Positions 1 through 12,768 of a stretch of DNA of 64,000 nt are shown in pieces. The position numbers were made by a program, and so were the translations under genes. The stretch covers positions 96,161,406-96,225,405 of the forward strand of contig CM063507.1 of assembly GCA_032207245.1 (NCBI GenBank). The letters run 5' to 3'. Origin of the DNA: Pardosa pseudoannulata (taxonomy: Eukaryota; Arthropoda; Arachnida; Araneae; Lycosidae). The stretch's first letter is position 1. Each line of letters starts with the position of its first letter. The notes below the pieces were generated by a model that did no database searches, was not told the DNA's origin, and was given only the letters and a program-made list of their open reading frames with translations.

Positions 1-1592
1 TTTGTTTTTAGGGTTGATAGTTTAAACTGGCACTTTTTGGCTAAGGATGATTATTGTGATATATGATTGGTTTGCAGCACTATAGTCTACTGTTTTGCTG
101 TATAAGGACTAATGACACTGGGACCTATTCTAAACAGCTACAAACATTCATGTTATCAATAGGATTTGAACTAATGAACTCCAGTACTTCAGAACATCAC
201 CATACCTATTCTGTCATTGTTTGGCTATTACAAAATAGAAGCCTTTCTATACATAATCTATGATTGGTTAATTCAACCAGAAATAGTGGGAATGAATTAT
301 TTTGAAAAAATTAATACCGTTAAAAATATATTTTAATAAAGAATAATAGTGATTACCTATAAAAAAATATTTTTTCATTTAAAAGAATGATTTTACAATA
401 TAAGCATTCTGGTATTTTTAAAAACAGATCTGTTTTTTCTGTTTGATAAGATCATTAATCTTTACCTGGACTAACCTAAAATTTTTTTTTATTTAAAATG
501 AGAATTTCAGCCCAAATATTAAATTTACAATTTTGATCTAAAATTAGTCAAATACTTTTGACTGGCAAAAGATAATATTTTTAATTATTCGTTGTTCTTT
601 TAAATTTTCTATGAAACCTGACATTGTACTTTATTTATGTATGGTAAATGCCTTGACAATTACATTTATGAAATTCATTCACATACAGACTAACACTAAA
701 TATAAATATTCAAATACATATGAGTTTAAACTAATCAATATGTATAAACTGGATTTACAATTTTAAAATTTATACAACTGTATGTTTCAGAAAAAAACAT
801 CCTATCAGCTTAAATCCAATATCTATAATGTTGCATTTTTCTTATTCACATAGTACATAAGCTTATTACATATAAAAGTTTTGTAAGTAATTAATATTCT
901 CTAAAACTTTTATCATTATTCCTTCATGGAAATATAAAGAGGAAATTATCCTCTCCTGTCTGTGCTACATCCAGAAAGAAAATTCAAAGGGTACTCAGCT
1001 AAGTAACAAAGTATTAAATAATATTAAGTAACAAGAAAGTATCATTGTGCTATATTCGTATATAACAAAAAAGATCTTCAAATGACACAACTTGTAACTA
1101 TACTGTGATAACTATTTTGAAACCAGATAACCAAAGTCAACAAGCAATATACAAATAAGATATTAAGTTTATAACTAGTACGGGCACCATATCATTATTA
1201 TAACTATAGATTTAAAAACTGTCAAGGGAAATAAGTATTAATATACATCAAAGTAATTTGGCAAAATATATACGAAAAATCTCCCTTTTAAGTGTTATTT
1301 ACTTTGACTGAACTTTGAATTATAATGTTGTCACACAAAATCTCAATCAAATAATTATTCAGCATAAATGCATACATAGCTGTAATAAACTTGTTGAATG
1401 TGTAAATTTTAAATTTTAATGTAACGATTACCGCTTCTGTGTCAAACAAATATAAGCACTGAATGATCATTTCATAAAGTCGTGGAATAAATGAATATAA
1501 ATATTATTTAATACATATACGTACAAACGCGGATAGATTTTCATCTATATGAATAGTGCACAGTTCCCAAGCAGTACAAAACTGGAACTTAC
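1..1592. other. B55 intron 2, AT-rich
   Basis: This is the intron downstream of B55 coding exon 2. Apart from a decayed SINE at 64-222 I see no conserved coding segment; the short open frames are AT-rich chance frames. Confidence 0.6.
64..222 (-). repeat. Decayed tRNA-derived SINE, family A, copy 1
   Basis: The plus strand follows the copy at 39015-39189 block by block: ttggtttg, a ctatagtctact block, aaggactaatgaca, gggacct, then ctacaaacattcatg, ggatttgaac and gaactccagtac. The tRNA-like half with its B-box lies toward the higher coordinates in reverse orientation. The copy is strongly diverged and therefore old. Confidence 0.6.
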
Positions 1593-1658
1593 CCTCTGTT
1601 ATCTCATCGTCAAGTGTTCCTTTGACCTGTGAAAAACACCACTGAATGTCCCCATTAC
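1593..1658 (-). CDS. tws: PP2A regulatory subunit B55, coding exon 2 (partial gene)
   Basis: B55 is the WD-repeat regulatory subunit that directs PP2A phosphatase to its substrates. Read on the minus strand, this 66-base exon gives GNGDIQWCFSQVKGTLDDEI followed by TE, the near-invariant N-terminal segment of the B55 family (vertebrate PPP2R2A has GNDIQWCFSQVKG). It is bounded by an AG acceptor (ctattttag) and a GTAAGT donor. It starts with two bases that complete a split codon and ends with one base, which fits the family's following residue (A of ADIIS). The exons encoding the WD propeller would lie beyond position 1. Family assignment is strong; the exact paralogue is inferred, since arthropods usually have one B55 gene. 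Confidence 0.93.
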
Positions 1659-1855
1659 CTAAAATAGAGCATAAATATAAGAAATAATCGAACCAAATTA
1701 ATAATTACATCAATAACTGCATCCAAAGATTTAGCTTAATTTCAAAATCTTTATCTTAACCGAAAAGTAAATTATATTTATAAGAATCTCTCATATTTTA
1801 GTTACTGCATATCGGATTAACTAATGTGTAAAGAAAATACAGAATACGTACTAAC

Positions 1856-1900
1856 CTGCCATAATGGGGAAATTTAATTTCCCCTATTTTCAAATGTATA
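1856..1900 (-). CDS. tws: PP2A B55 start exon (ATG GCA G) with proximal 5' UTR
   Basis: The ATG lies at 1862-1860 and the exon ends in ATGGCAG followed by the donor GTTAGT. The final G joins GT of the exon at 1593-1658 across a 197-base intron, giving M-A-G-N-G-D-I-Q-W. This matches the MAG start of vertebrate PPP2R2A, which is why this ATG was chosen. The upstream end given here is arbitrary: the 5' UTR continues to higher coordinates and no TATA box or initiator could be fixed. A perfect hairpin sits just before the ATG (see separate entry). Alternative first exons, common in this gene, cannot be excluded. Confidence 0.85.
1866..1884 (-). promoter_or_regulatory. 5' UTR hairpin directly upstream of the B55 start codon
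   Basis: In mRNA sense the sequence GGGGAAATTAAATTTCCCC forms a perfect 8-base-pair stem with a three-base loop, three bases before the ATG of the B55 start exon. A stem this close to the start codon could slow initiation or fix the start site. The structure is seen directly; any regulatory role is inference. Confidence 0.5.
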
Positions 1901-2879
1901 TCAGTTAATAGTTATTGGATTTGCGGCATTTGTTAGAATCAAAAGGATTCGCACATTATGCAGAAAATGGCGTTTAAGCGGTGTTGCCATTCGAGAACTT
2001 AATAGATGTGATATGTACCAGAAAAATATGGATAAAAGCAATTTATTTCGTGAAACTGATAATATCTGATAACAATGCGGATAATGCAAGTAAAAAAATT
2101 CAATGTGACAGTTTATGAAAATACTTTTCTAGTAGGGGCATACGGGTTAAAAAAATTAATTCTTTTAGACTGCAAATAAAACGATATGAGATTTTATGAG
2201 AAACAAACGTTGTACTGACTTTAACAAAATATTTATATAAGTCTACAAATCAAGATCATATATATATTTACACTACTATTATCTATATTACTATATTAAA
2301 AAAATTACTTTAATTATACATTTTATTTAACATTTAACATTATTTAACATTGATTATCCTATCTTTTGGGTTTTAACCTTTCTACCACAGTTAGTTTTGA
2401 CTATTTCAGTACCTTTTTTTTTCATTGATCTTTTCTAAATCTGAATTATCTTTTTCGTAATTGCAATTAACTTTTGAATGATTGTCTTTTACTTTTAAAC
2501 AATTTTTTGTTACAAATTTTACTATCACTATTACGTTCTGGAGAGTACAACTGTTTTATAGGAAGTATCAATTCTCCCATACAAGTTTTTACTTCTACAA
2601 GCCTAACTGTGGAATACTGGTTTCAAAACTCAACTCAATTATAGGTTGATATTCCTAATGCTCAAGACTCTAATGACGTGCAGACTGTTATCACAACCAC
2701 ATTATTTATTACTACTTAACAGTTAATATTTACATCTATACATTATTAGCGTTTTTATTACTCATGATACGAACATGGAAAAATGCTACTCTCTCTAAAC
2801 CAAAACTCATACATAGTGCAACTCACTTGTTGCCAAATTTAAAATTACAAATCACAAACATTAAATATTAAAGTTCACA
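1901..2879. other. B55 5' UTR/promoter-side DNA, no further gene seen
   Basis: AT-rich sequence upstream of the B55 start exon. The 5' UTR and promoter must lie here or further right, but I cannot place a transcription start. Open frames here are short and lack any family signature. Confidence 0.5.
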
Positions 2880-3045
2880 GTGACGTCAAAGGCGTGTAAT
2901 ACGTTACACTAACAGTATTGTCCTTTCCTGGAAAAACTTCTACTACCAGTTCCATAGGTCAATCTAGTCTCTTGCTGCCGCAACCAAGCACCACAACATC
3001 TCTCACATTTATTTGTTTCAAACCTATTTGGTTGGATTCTGAGAG
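2880..3045 (-). pseudogene. BEL/Pao integrase C-terminal relic
   Basis: On the minus strand the translation contains INVRDVVVLGCGSKRLD, then a stop where the family has W, then PMELVVEVFPGKDNTVSV. This is the pattern of the segment that ends BEL/Pao integrases (a short VVL strand, KRL-WP, then PGKDG and RVV). Only about 50 codons survive, without LTRs in the immediate flank. It is a dead fragment; family assignment is from motif memory. Confidence 0.6.
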
Positions 3046-3323
3046 GAGGGAGAAATCCGTACATGGAAATTTATATATGTGTGAGCCAGCCAATCGGGTT
3101 TATTACTACTTAATCAGGAGGAGGACGTTTAATGACGTGTAGGAAGGGAAACTAATTACATAAAACATTATAAAGAAGAGCGGGGTGAGCAAGAAATAAC
3201 TTTGATGTTTTCAGACTCGCCAAATTGATAGAAAGAACAATTGATAGTCAACAAGTTTTGCTATAAAAGGAAAGAATTATTCAAGATAGACTTTTTAAGT
3301 TTAGTTTTTTATTTTAAAATATC

Positions 3324-3471
<148 letters not shown>

Positions 3472-3825
3472 ATTAAAATAAATTATTTACATATTTTAAT
3501 TCTAATTTAAAAACTTTTGTTCGTAAAGTATGTTGGGGGTTTGAGCGGTCATTCTGATTTTTCTCTCCAGACAAGCTATAGACTTAATTCAGCCTCTGTC
3601 TGTACTACTTTAGCTAATAGATAACATGGGTATTTTTTATCACGTGATCAACTGTGCTTAGGGATTATTCGTAGTCTTTTTACCTGAGGAATTCCTACTT
3701 GAAAAGTGTATGTGTGGGATCACATTGTCTGTGTGCATGAAGTTGTAAAAGAGTTTGACTGTTGTACGGATTTCATGTATCTCTACATTAATAAACTGTG
3801 TTGTGATTTTGAATCAGTCTCGCCC

Positions 3826-4991
<1,166 letters not shown>

Positions 4992-5283
4992 ATGATAAAC
5001 ACCGTGTTGTTATTATAATAAATATGTTAATGTAGAAAAACTAGTATATATTATTACAAATACCAAATGCAATACATGTGTACATGTGAAAATATTTCAT
5101 ATTTATTGTAAATTGTGCCCCGATATTGTTTAGTTTGTAGTAATAGGTTCCTGTATTACTACTGCCGTCAAGATTTATTACTACTGCCGTCAAACAATTT
5201 TTTGTTTTTACCAAAATTTCTTCACTTAAGGATTTCCTTGTATGTGTATCTATCTATCTATATATATCTATATATCTATCTAT

Positions 5284-6150
5284 CAGTGGCGTGCGGTAGG
5301 TGTTCATGCAGGGTGTGCAGAGAGCAACAACAACAATAATAATAAAACCATAAAAATGTACATTAAACACTTCTTTAACGTTAATTATTCATTTGTACAC
5401 AAAATCAATACGTCTATCCGTATTACTAATAAAATAGCGAAAAGTGATATGCTGTAACAGATATAACTTATATACTGTCTGTAAAACACAATGAATGGTA
5501 AAATTTGGACTGTTCTGTTAGAATCCGTTTCTTTTTTGTCTAACAAAACAAAATTGTGTTTCAGCAAATTATTTCTATAAATATAATACATCACCGAAAT
5601 TACTTTACCACACTAAAACATTTTCCTTTATATTGATGAAATACTTCTTTTATATATCCATGAAAAAAAAATCTTACAATATATAAATTTAAACATTAAC
5701 CGTCTGCAAAATCGTATGGTTAGTCGGTTGAAAAACCAAAAGGGCTTCAGCACGTAAGTCCCCGCTCTAATACAACGCTTAATAAATCTTACCTTCGGAT
5801 GATTCTGAATGCCAAGTGCAGGAAAAATAGCTGCACTTGCCTCAGTGCCATAATATGCTGTTTTTCTCCAGTAGCCCATACATATAAAGCGTGATTTTCA
5901 ATTTAGTGCGCAGTGCGTACACATCAGAACTTCCTATGTTCGTTTGCGAGCTACGTGGTGCAGCACCTAGTACCGCACGCACTGCGGGAATACAAGCAAG
6001 CAAATCAACATAATATTTGAATATATTATAAATAATATTTATTATATACCATATAAAGATAGGTAGACATAGGTGCAGAAAATTACTGTCCCTCATAATT
6101 TTGCCAGGGTGTGCAGTGCACACCCTGCACATATGGACCGCACACTACTG
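5284..6150. mobile_element. hAT-like non-autonomous element in a TCTA microsatellite
   Basis: The left end is CAGTGGCGTGCGG and the reverse complement of the right end is CAGTAGTGTGCGG; both then share GCAGGGTGTGCA, an imperfect inverted repeat of about 35 bases. The element is flanked by ctatctat on both sides (5276-5283 and 6151-6158), the 8-base duplication expected for hAT. The flank is itself a TCTA repeat, which weakens the duplication as evidence. The 867-base interior shows no transposase that I can recognise. Confidence 0.65.
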
Positions 6151-6308
<158 letters not shown>

Positions 6309-6309
6309 A

Positions 6310-7477
6310 CACTCAAGAGCCAAAACATTATGCCCACCTCTTTATTTTGCAATAAACTAGCCTGGATGAAGTGGAAGACACGTGATCAGTTGGAAGTGGT
6401 ATTTAACTGCTGCTGGAGAGTTTGAAGAATCATTCTTTCATTTACTTCTGTGTGTGATGGGAAAGGCTGCGGATCTAAGCGATTTTCATAGATGGCAGAT
6501 TGTAATGGCTCGAAGGCTCGGAACACGTATTTTCGAAACTGCACGACTCAGGGGTTGTTCGAGATCTACAGTTGTTAGTACTTACGCAAAGTGGATGAAT
6601 GACGGTGAAATCAACAATAGACGACATGGTGTTGAACGTCCACATGTTATCAAAGAAAAAGATCGTCGGAGACTGTCTCACATGGTGAAGCAAAACCGGA
6701 GCCAGACAGTGGCTCAGATGACAACCCAATACAATGCAGGGCCAAGTAGAATAGTATCGGAGCACACTGTTGGATATGGGGCTACGCAGCAAACGTCCCA
6801 CTCGTGTGCCTTTGCTGACCAAGCGTCATCGCCAACTGCGCCTACGCTGGGCCCGGGAACATCGCGACTGGTCCATGGATCAGTGGGAAAGAGTTGCCTG
6901 GTCAGATGAATCACGGTTTGTCATTCATCACGCCGATGACCGTGTCAGGATACGCCGTCTTCCAGGCGAACAATTGCTCCCTCAATGTACAGTAGGTCAT
7001 ACACAGGCCGGTGGTGGCGGTATTATGCTTTGGGGGACGTTCTCTTGGGCGTCTCTGGGACCCGTGGTTGTGGTAGAGCAGACCATGAATGCTACAGGGT
7101 ATCTGAACATCATTACGGACCAGTTGCACCCTTACATGGCCTCTGTTTTTCCAGCTGGAAATGGAATGTTCCAACAGGACAACGCCCCGTGTCACAAGGC
7201 TAAAATTGTGTTGGAGTAGTTCCAGGAACATGATGCTGAATTCCAGTTAATGTCCTGGCCGCCTAACTCACCGGATCTCAATCCGATAGAACACATTTGG
7301 GATGTCATGGGACGGCAGCTCAGAGTTCAAAGACCACCAATTCGCAATATCTTGGATTTGCGGCCATCTACTAAGGACTTGTGGCATCCATGCCAAGGCG
7401 GATTGAAACTGTCTTGCATGCCAAAAGTGGGCCAACTTGTTATTGACAGGTGGTCATAATGTTTTGGCTCTTGAGTG
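6310..7477 (+). mobile_element. Tc1/mariner element of DD36E type, copy 1
   Basis: Ends are inverted repeats beginning CACTCAAGAGCCAAAACATT, each flanked by TA. The transposase reads from MGKAADLSDFHRW (6457) through a helix-turn-helix region (RGCSRSTVVSTYAKW), WSDESRF, QQDNAPCHKA and NSPDLNPIEHIWD. Thirty-six residues separate the second D from the E, the spacing of the DD36E (Incomer) group. The copy is dead: relative to copy 2 it lacks 16 bases after the SEHTV segment (about 6770), which shifts the frame; it has a stop after KIVLE and another deletion near 7360. It lies inside the composite repeat. Confidence 0.88.
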
Positions 7478-7537
7478 TATACTTATACATATATACATAT
7501 ATGCATATATACATACTTATATATACGTATATATATA

Positions 7538-7560
7538 TGCATACATGCTTACACATACAT

Positions 7561-7596
<36 letters not shown>

Positions 7597-7612
7597 GTGT
7601 GTGTGGTGTGTG
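7538..7612. repeat. (CA)n/(TA)n/(TG)n microsatellite
   Basis: Short dinucleotide runs between the Tc1-like element and the right part of the composite repeat. The second repeat copy has a shorter version at 21040-21080. Confidence 0.85.
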
Positions 7613-8075
7613 TAATGCATCAAAATTATTATACTTTAATATCTCCTAAAAAATCTCCTCTGTCCCATTCCTATACCTTCAACTCCCAGCCATAAAATGT
7701 GTTAATTAAAGGAGTGTCCTCGACTTAAAATTCTTCCAACCCATTTTCCAAAGCTTTCTCTGAAATAAATGCAAATTTTCTGCCCACTCTACATATTTTC
7801 CTGCTGTACCAGGTTCACTTTTCAATTATCTAAGTTCCTTTTACTGTTGAGAGTGCTGACTAAGCTACTTTCTATGAGAAAGACTTTCCTCTCTGCTTTG
7901 CTCGTTCTGGGGTCCAACTCTGTTCCAGCACATGTTCTCATGGTTATTGTCTAGTCTGCCGCTGACAGTTCAAGATGCCATTTTTAGAAGCTCTTGAATA
8001 ACATTTAAGCTATATGCGGATTTGTGTTCTTTCCTTCAATGTGGCCCGATTGCATATTACTTCAATAGTCTAGAT

Positions 8076-8524
8076 CAAGGATGGGCAAACTACGGCCCGC
8101 GGATAGAATTTTAAGTTGCCGGTCCGAGGCAAATTAAAAGAAATATATATTTATAAATTCTACTTTGCTTAAATATTACATTCCAATTTTATTATCTCGC
8201 GCCCAGAAGATCAGCGGTCTATTTGCTTCTTATATGTGAACAAGTGTTTTCAACTTTGAACCTTAGAAAGAATAATTTCAGAAGTAGACTGACAGATGAG
8301 CATTTAGCATCGTTCCTTAAAATCAGTGCATCTCACTTCGAACCTCAATATAAAGAACTTTTAAAAATGAAATGAAATCGCAATTGCATTCATCTCATTA
8401 ACGTATTTAAACCGTAAGGTAATTGTATATTGTTTTTAAAATTTAAAAAAAATTATATCTTGGCTCCCCAAACTTATTTTCTTTCGATCTTTGGCCCGCG
8501 CCCGAAAAAGTTTGTCCGTCCCTG
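8076..8524. mobile_element. hAT-like MITE with GGGCAAACT/AGTTTG termini
   Basis: Begins CAAGGATGGGCAAACTACGG and ends AAGTTTGTCCGTCCCTG. The flanks gtctagat and gtctagct form an 8-base target duplication with one mismatch. Both ends carry GGCCCGCG blocks just inside the termini, a layout common in non-autonomous hAT elements. There is no coding capacity. Confidence 0.65.
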
Positions 8525-8648
8525 GTCTAGCTGTTTAGGCTACTCCTTGCCCAACAAGAAATGGCAAGTAAATACAACAGGGGTTTAATTATTTGTGACC
8601 GGCTGATTAATTTTCGCTGTGTTATGTATATATATATGTGTGTGTGTG

Positions 8649-9148
8649 TGTAGTAAGACGAACTTCACGATGGGTGGTTGCAGTCATGGCTCATTAAAAG
8701 GACACCGTTTTAGATAAAGACCTTTATTAAGATAACGTTGGAGGACGGGTTCCCACTTCATAGGGACAGGACAAACTAAGAGGTCAGCTAGCATGAAACT
8801 ATAAGTTAAAAAGCCCTTAACACAAGGGGTCAACATCTCAGTTAAAATATGTGAGTAACTCTCTAGGAAAAACTGCCTCCGATAGCGGGCATCTCCTTTC
8901 TATTTGGAAATTTCCTAAATTGCCAGCCAGGTCGAATTATAATTGCTTAGACCCCTTATTTGAAGGAGTAGTAAACTGTAGCTGCAGTGGTCAATTTAGT
9001 TTAGGGGTTAAAAAGAGGAAATCTAAAGGATGCGGGAATATTTGCCCTTGACTTAAGATTTGAAAACCCTTGAGAATTTTCTCGGAGTTCCTTAGGGGTT
9101 TTATATAAAATACCTCCATTAGTTTCCCGATCTAGTTAACTTTTCCTT

Positions 9149-9151
<3 letters not shown>
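8649..9151 (-). repeat. Solo LTR candidate
   Basis: On the minus strand this 503-base block begins TGTAAGG and ends TTACTACA. It contains a TATA-like TTTATATAAAA near 9105 and an AATAAA near 8722, in the order expected of an LTR. It is framed by mirror-image microsatellites, so no clean target duplication can be read. A BEL/Pao LTR is possible given the relic at 2880-3045, but there is no internal region to prove it. Confidence 0.45.
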
Positions 9152-9180
<29 letters not shown>

Positions 9181-9184
9181 TGTA

Positions 9185-9273
9185 TACAGTTTAATTTAAT
9201 GTGTTTCAGGACCCTTAGAAAGCGTAGGGCCCATAGGCAATTGCTACTTCGCCTAATGGGTAATCCGGCACTG
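9185..9273. mobile_element. hAT-like terminus (single end)
   Basis: The reverse complement starts CAGTGCCGGATTACCCATTA and continues through a GGGCCCTACGCTTTCTAAGG block, the form of many hAT termini. I found no partner end, so this is probably a truncated copy. Confidence 0.4.
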
Positions 9274-9299
9274 GGTATCTTTCGTATTATGGATACCTC

Positions 9300-9545
9300 C
9301 AAATGTTGTCAATGTGTATACATGCATAGGGCATACATGTGCGAAGCATATGTTCTGGTTAGGTGGTCAACCTTGTATGGCTTCGGCTGGGTCAACCTAT
9401 GAATTCCACTTAGAGCCTTCAGTCTTTGGACCTCAGTTTCTCTACCCACTGAAGGGATGAAAGGCTGAGTCAACCTTGCTCAGACCGGGGATTGAACCGC
9501 GGACCTGTATATTGGAAGCGCTACCCCAGAGCTTCAATTATCTCT
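9300..9545 (-). repeat. tRNA-derived SINE, family B
   Basis: In minus sense a tRNA-like head carries GGGGTAGCGCTTCC (A-box region) and GCGGTTCAATCCCCGG (B-box). It is followed by GGTTGACTCAGCCTTTCATC, a block that, from memory, resembles conserved bodies of widespread metazoan SINEs. It is not a functional tRNA gene, because the cloverleaf is incomplete. Confidence 0.65.
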
Positions 9546-10470
9546 GTCAACTGTCATGAATTCCACAAATCCTATACAGTATCCAAAAAATAGCGACAAA
9601 TAGCACGAGACTGCTGAACTTTTCGTATGGCAAATTAAATATTATGCATTGGATGAACCGATTTTGGGCTTCACGGAATTGAAATACCGTTTTTTTTTCT
9701 GTTGCCGATCTCAGGTCGGGCATTCCAAAATTGGCGCATTTGCGTTTCCCGATCTGAGTTGGGCGTCACAGGCAAGGGGTTAAAGCTGATTCTGAACTGC
9801 TTCGAATAACTACGTCATTAGCTTTTGGTTGGTTCAGAAAACTTCCACTTCTAAATATCTGTCCTATCTTCTGATCACTTAAATATATCTCCGATAGCCC
9901 CGTCCACACACACACAATAGTCGCGAGAATGTGTCATCGCAAAGTTACGCTTATTCAAATCAATCAACACTTATTCCATAGTTCAACGAATCACTTATCT
10001 CAACTCCACCTACCACGATGATCGAAAATGCTGACTGAAGTAGAATACTTGCTTTCTGCAGCCGGGACAAGAAACAAGCAATAACAAAAATTTGACAATC
10101 CTTTTTAATTTATTTTAGCTTTTGCTTCTTCGAATTCATACTACCACGGTGGAAAATATCAACTCAGAAGTATAATTGGGAAAAAAAAAAAAAAAAAAAA
10201 AAAAACCTTGGAATTCCGGTGTACAATCACTACCTGATATAGAATCACAAATAAGCAACCATAGATTCACCGTTTTACCAATGGTTATAACATTGAGCAG
10301 TGTATAGTAAAGCGATGCCCTTGCCTGTCTTCTTTTCAATCCAGCCTTGGAATGGACAATCTGGGATTCTGGTGTTAACACAAGAGGAACATCATCATGA
10401 AGTTAGTTACGCCCCTTGCTTATGAAAATGACTGTTATTCTTGCCCAAACTATATAAGCATTAATAGAGG
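9546..10470. other. Unassigned intergenic DNA with a poly-A run
   Basis: Contains a 25-base A run at about 10181-10205 and a piggyBac-like right edge (CAAGGGGTTAA near 9773-9783) without a recognisable left partner. No gene is seen. Confidence 0.4.
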
Positions 10471-10476
10471 CATTTA

Positions 10477-11185
10477 TTGCAGGAAAGATCAGCTGAAAAA
10501 ATTTATTTAAGTGTTAACAAGAGTACAACAAAATATATGCCTGTTTACAAGATATCGGTAAACCTAAAATTGTTAGAAATCAAAAATTGCAAATTTGAAC
10601 TTGTTTATACTTTCACATATCTTGGCTCAAATGGGAACAGTAAAAGCAAACTTTATACTAACTCACTATGGCTGGTAAACATTGCCTTAATATATTACGA
10701 AATTTTCTACATCAAAATTAGTAAAAAAGAAAACAAAAATTATGTTACATAAAACCATTACTAGGCCTGTGCTTGCTAATGGTTAAAAAACCTGGACAAT
10801 ATCAAAAACATGTGAATGTTAACTAGCTACCTTAGACAAATGTTTTAATAAAGATTCTGAGTGCAATGTATATTAATGGTATAGGAGGCACAGATACAGT
10901 AATGAACTGTAAAAGTTGTATACATACGTAGATGTTATAAACTTTAATAAGTGTATCACACTAGATTTGCTGGTCACATCTGCAAAATGGACCCCTCCTT
11001 TTTAACAACCAGAGTCTTGAAGTTTAAACTAATTGGTACCTGACTTAGAGGAAGGTCTACACTAAAGTTGGTTGATGAGAACTTTACACCAAGAGTGATT
11101 ATCTAGAACACCCTAACAAAGAAGAGAGTAGAATATAAGAAGATTCTGAAGAAGCCTGTGGACTACAAAGAGCTATTGTGAGTGC
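10477..11185 (+). pseudogene. LINE reverse-transcriptase C-terminal relic
   Basis: The first open segment (10477-10752) reads NKSTTKYMPV, then FELVYTFTYLGS. A later frame gives TRFAGHICKMDPSFLTTRVL, then LRGRSTLKLVDE. These are the conserved blocks that end the reverse-transcriptase protein of many arthropod non-LTR elements (K-TKYM, F-YLGS, R-AGH--RM, RGRP). Several stops and frame changes separate them, so the copy is dead. Clade assignment (RTE-like or a relative) is uncertain. Confidence 0.7.
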
Positions 11186-12470
11186 AAATGACATTACTAT
11201 GTACAAGTATAGCAGTGATAGGCAAACTTTTTTTACAATAGTGCTACGCCGTTGCTGGGCGCTACTGAGCCGATCCCCTTTACTTTAAATATTATTTTTA
11301 CTCATTTAATTCTTAATAATATATTTTAATTTAATTGACTTTAAATCCATAAGGTTACCCAGGTTCAACCCTATCGGCTCAGGCTAATTAATTTCATCAT
11401 CAAAAGGAATTTAGATTAAAAAAAAAGAATTTATTTACTATTTACATATGTACACAAAATTTTACTACAATTGTCACTGCTTTAAAAAAATAGTAAAAAT
11501 AGAACTTACCCCACTGCAGAGGAAAAACCATCTTGATTCTAGTTAAAATAATCTCGGTTACTAACCGGCTGAATAATAAAAGGCCGCTGAACTGCGAGAA
11601 TTAAAAAGCTATCTTAATCCTATCTAATCTAATCTAAAAATCCTCATTTTTTTTCTCTCCTTTTTCCCCCGTATATATCCTCTAATCTTTTTTTTCTTAG
11701 CCCCTCCTTTTTTCCGTCCCATTTTGGGAAAGTAGCCACTCTTGAAAATTCAGGTGGTCAGTTCTCAAATTCTGATTTTTCATTGGATTAGTACCCACGC
11801 TCGTATTTATTTATTTATTTGCATTTTTATATTTATATTTTTTCTAAATTCCCTTCTCGAAACATGCATCTGAACTTGCCCTTTTTCTCTTTTTCCCCCT
11901 TTTCTCTCCTTCTCGATATCTTTGTATACTGACCCTTTTATGCATTGAAGGGGTGTAGGGAGTTATTCGTAGCGCGGCTTCTTTTATGATTTTCCGAAAA
12001 TACTTTCTCATTCTTAAATCTATAAGTGCGGTATCTTTGTACCTATTACACCTGGCTTAAATTCCGTTCTGTTCAAATCGTGTTTTCAAGAGCTCGCGGT
12101 TTTGCGCAAGTTTTACGAGCCGGTCTTCTTTTGAAGTGTTGACCACAATTTTATATTATTCGGACCTCAGACTGTCCTTTCTTTATATTTCATAATACCT
12201 AGCTACTAACTTCTATTTCTAAGAATGTGCGAGGCATAAGCGTTTCTTATAATAATACTTTTTCTCTATTTCTGCCAGGTGTGGGGGATTTACACATATG
12301 CCGCATTTTCCTTCTTTTTGAATAAAGCCTTAAATTTCTAAACGGGGTTTGTGAATAACATTGTAGAAAGTCATTGTAAAATTTAGCTTTATACCTTACA
12401 GGTGTGGCGTGACTACACGATAAGGCGCGTACCACATATTTGCGGAGAAAACCCTAAAATATGAAATTTT
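11186..12470. other. Unassigned intergenic DNA
   Basis: No gene is recognised. There is a tRNA B-box-like string (AGGTTCAACCC at 11359-11369) and long pyrimidine-rich stretches from 11640 to 11930. It may be the untranslated tail of an unidentified retroelement. Confidence 0.35.
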
Positions 12471-12545
12471 ACAATATATATATAAATATTATAATATATA
12501 TATATATATATAATATATAAAAAATATATATATATTATATAACAC
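12471..12545. repeat. Interrupted (AT)n tract
   Basis: AT-only low-complexity tract. Confidence 0.9.
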
Positions 12546-12768
12546 CATGTCCATAAATTAAGGATATATGAAGTTCAGGCAATGAAAGAGACAAAAGCAA
12601 AACAAATTTGACTTATTTGTAAAGTCTATTTATTAAACAAAAGGTAAAGAGCAAAAAAGATGCTATATGTTTGACATAATTAATAAAAATTGCGATTTTT
12701 ACTCCCTGGAGCAAATTTCAAAAAAGAACCTATTTACAGAAAACAGTATAACATGGTTAGTATGATGG

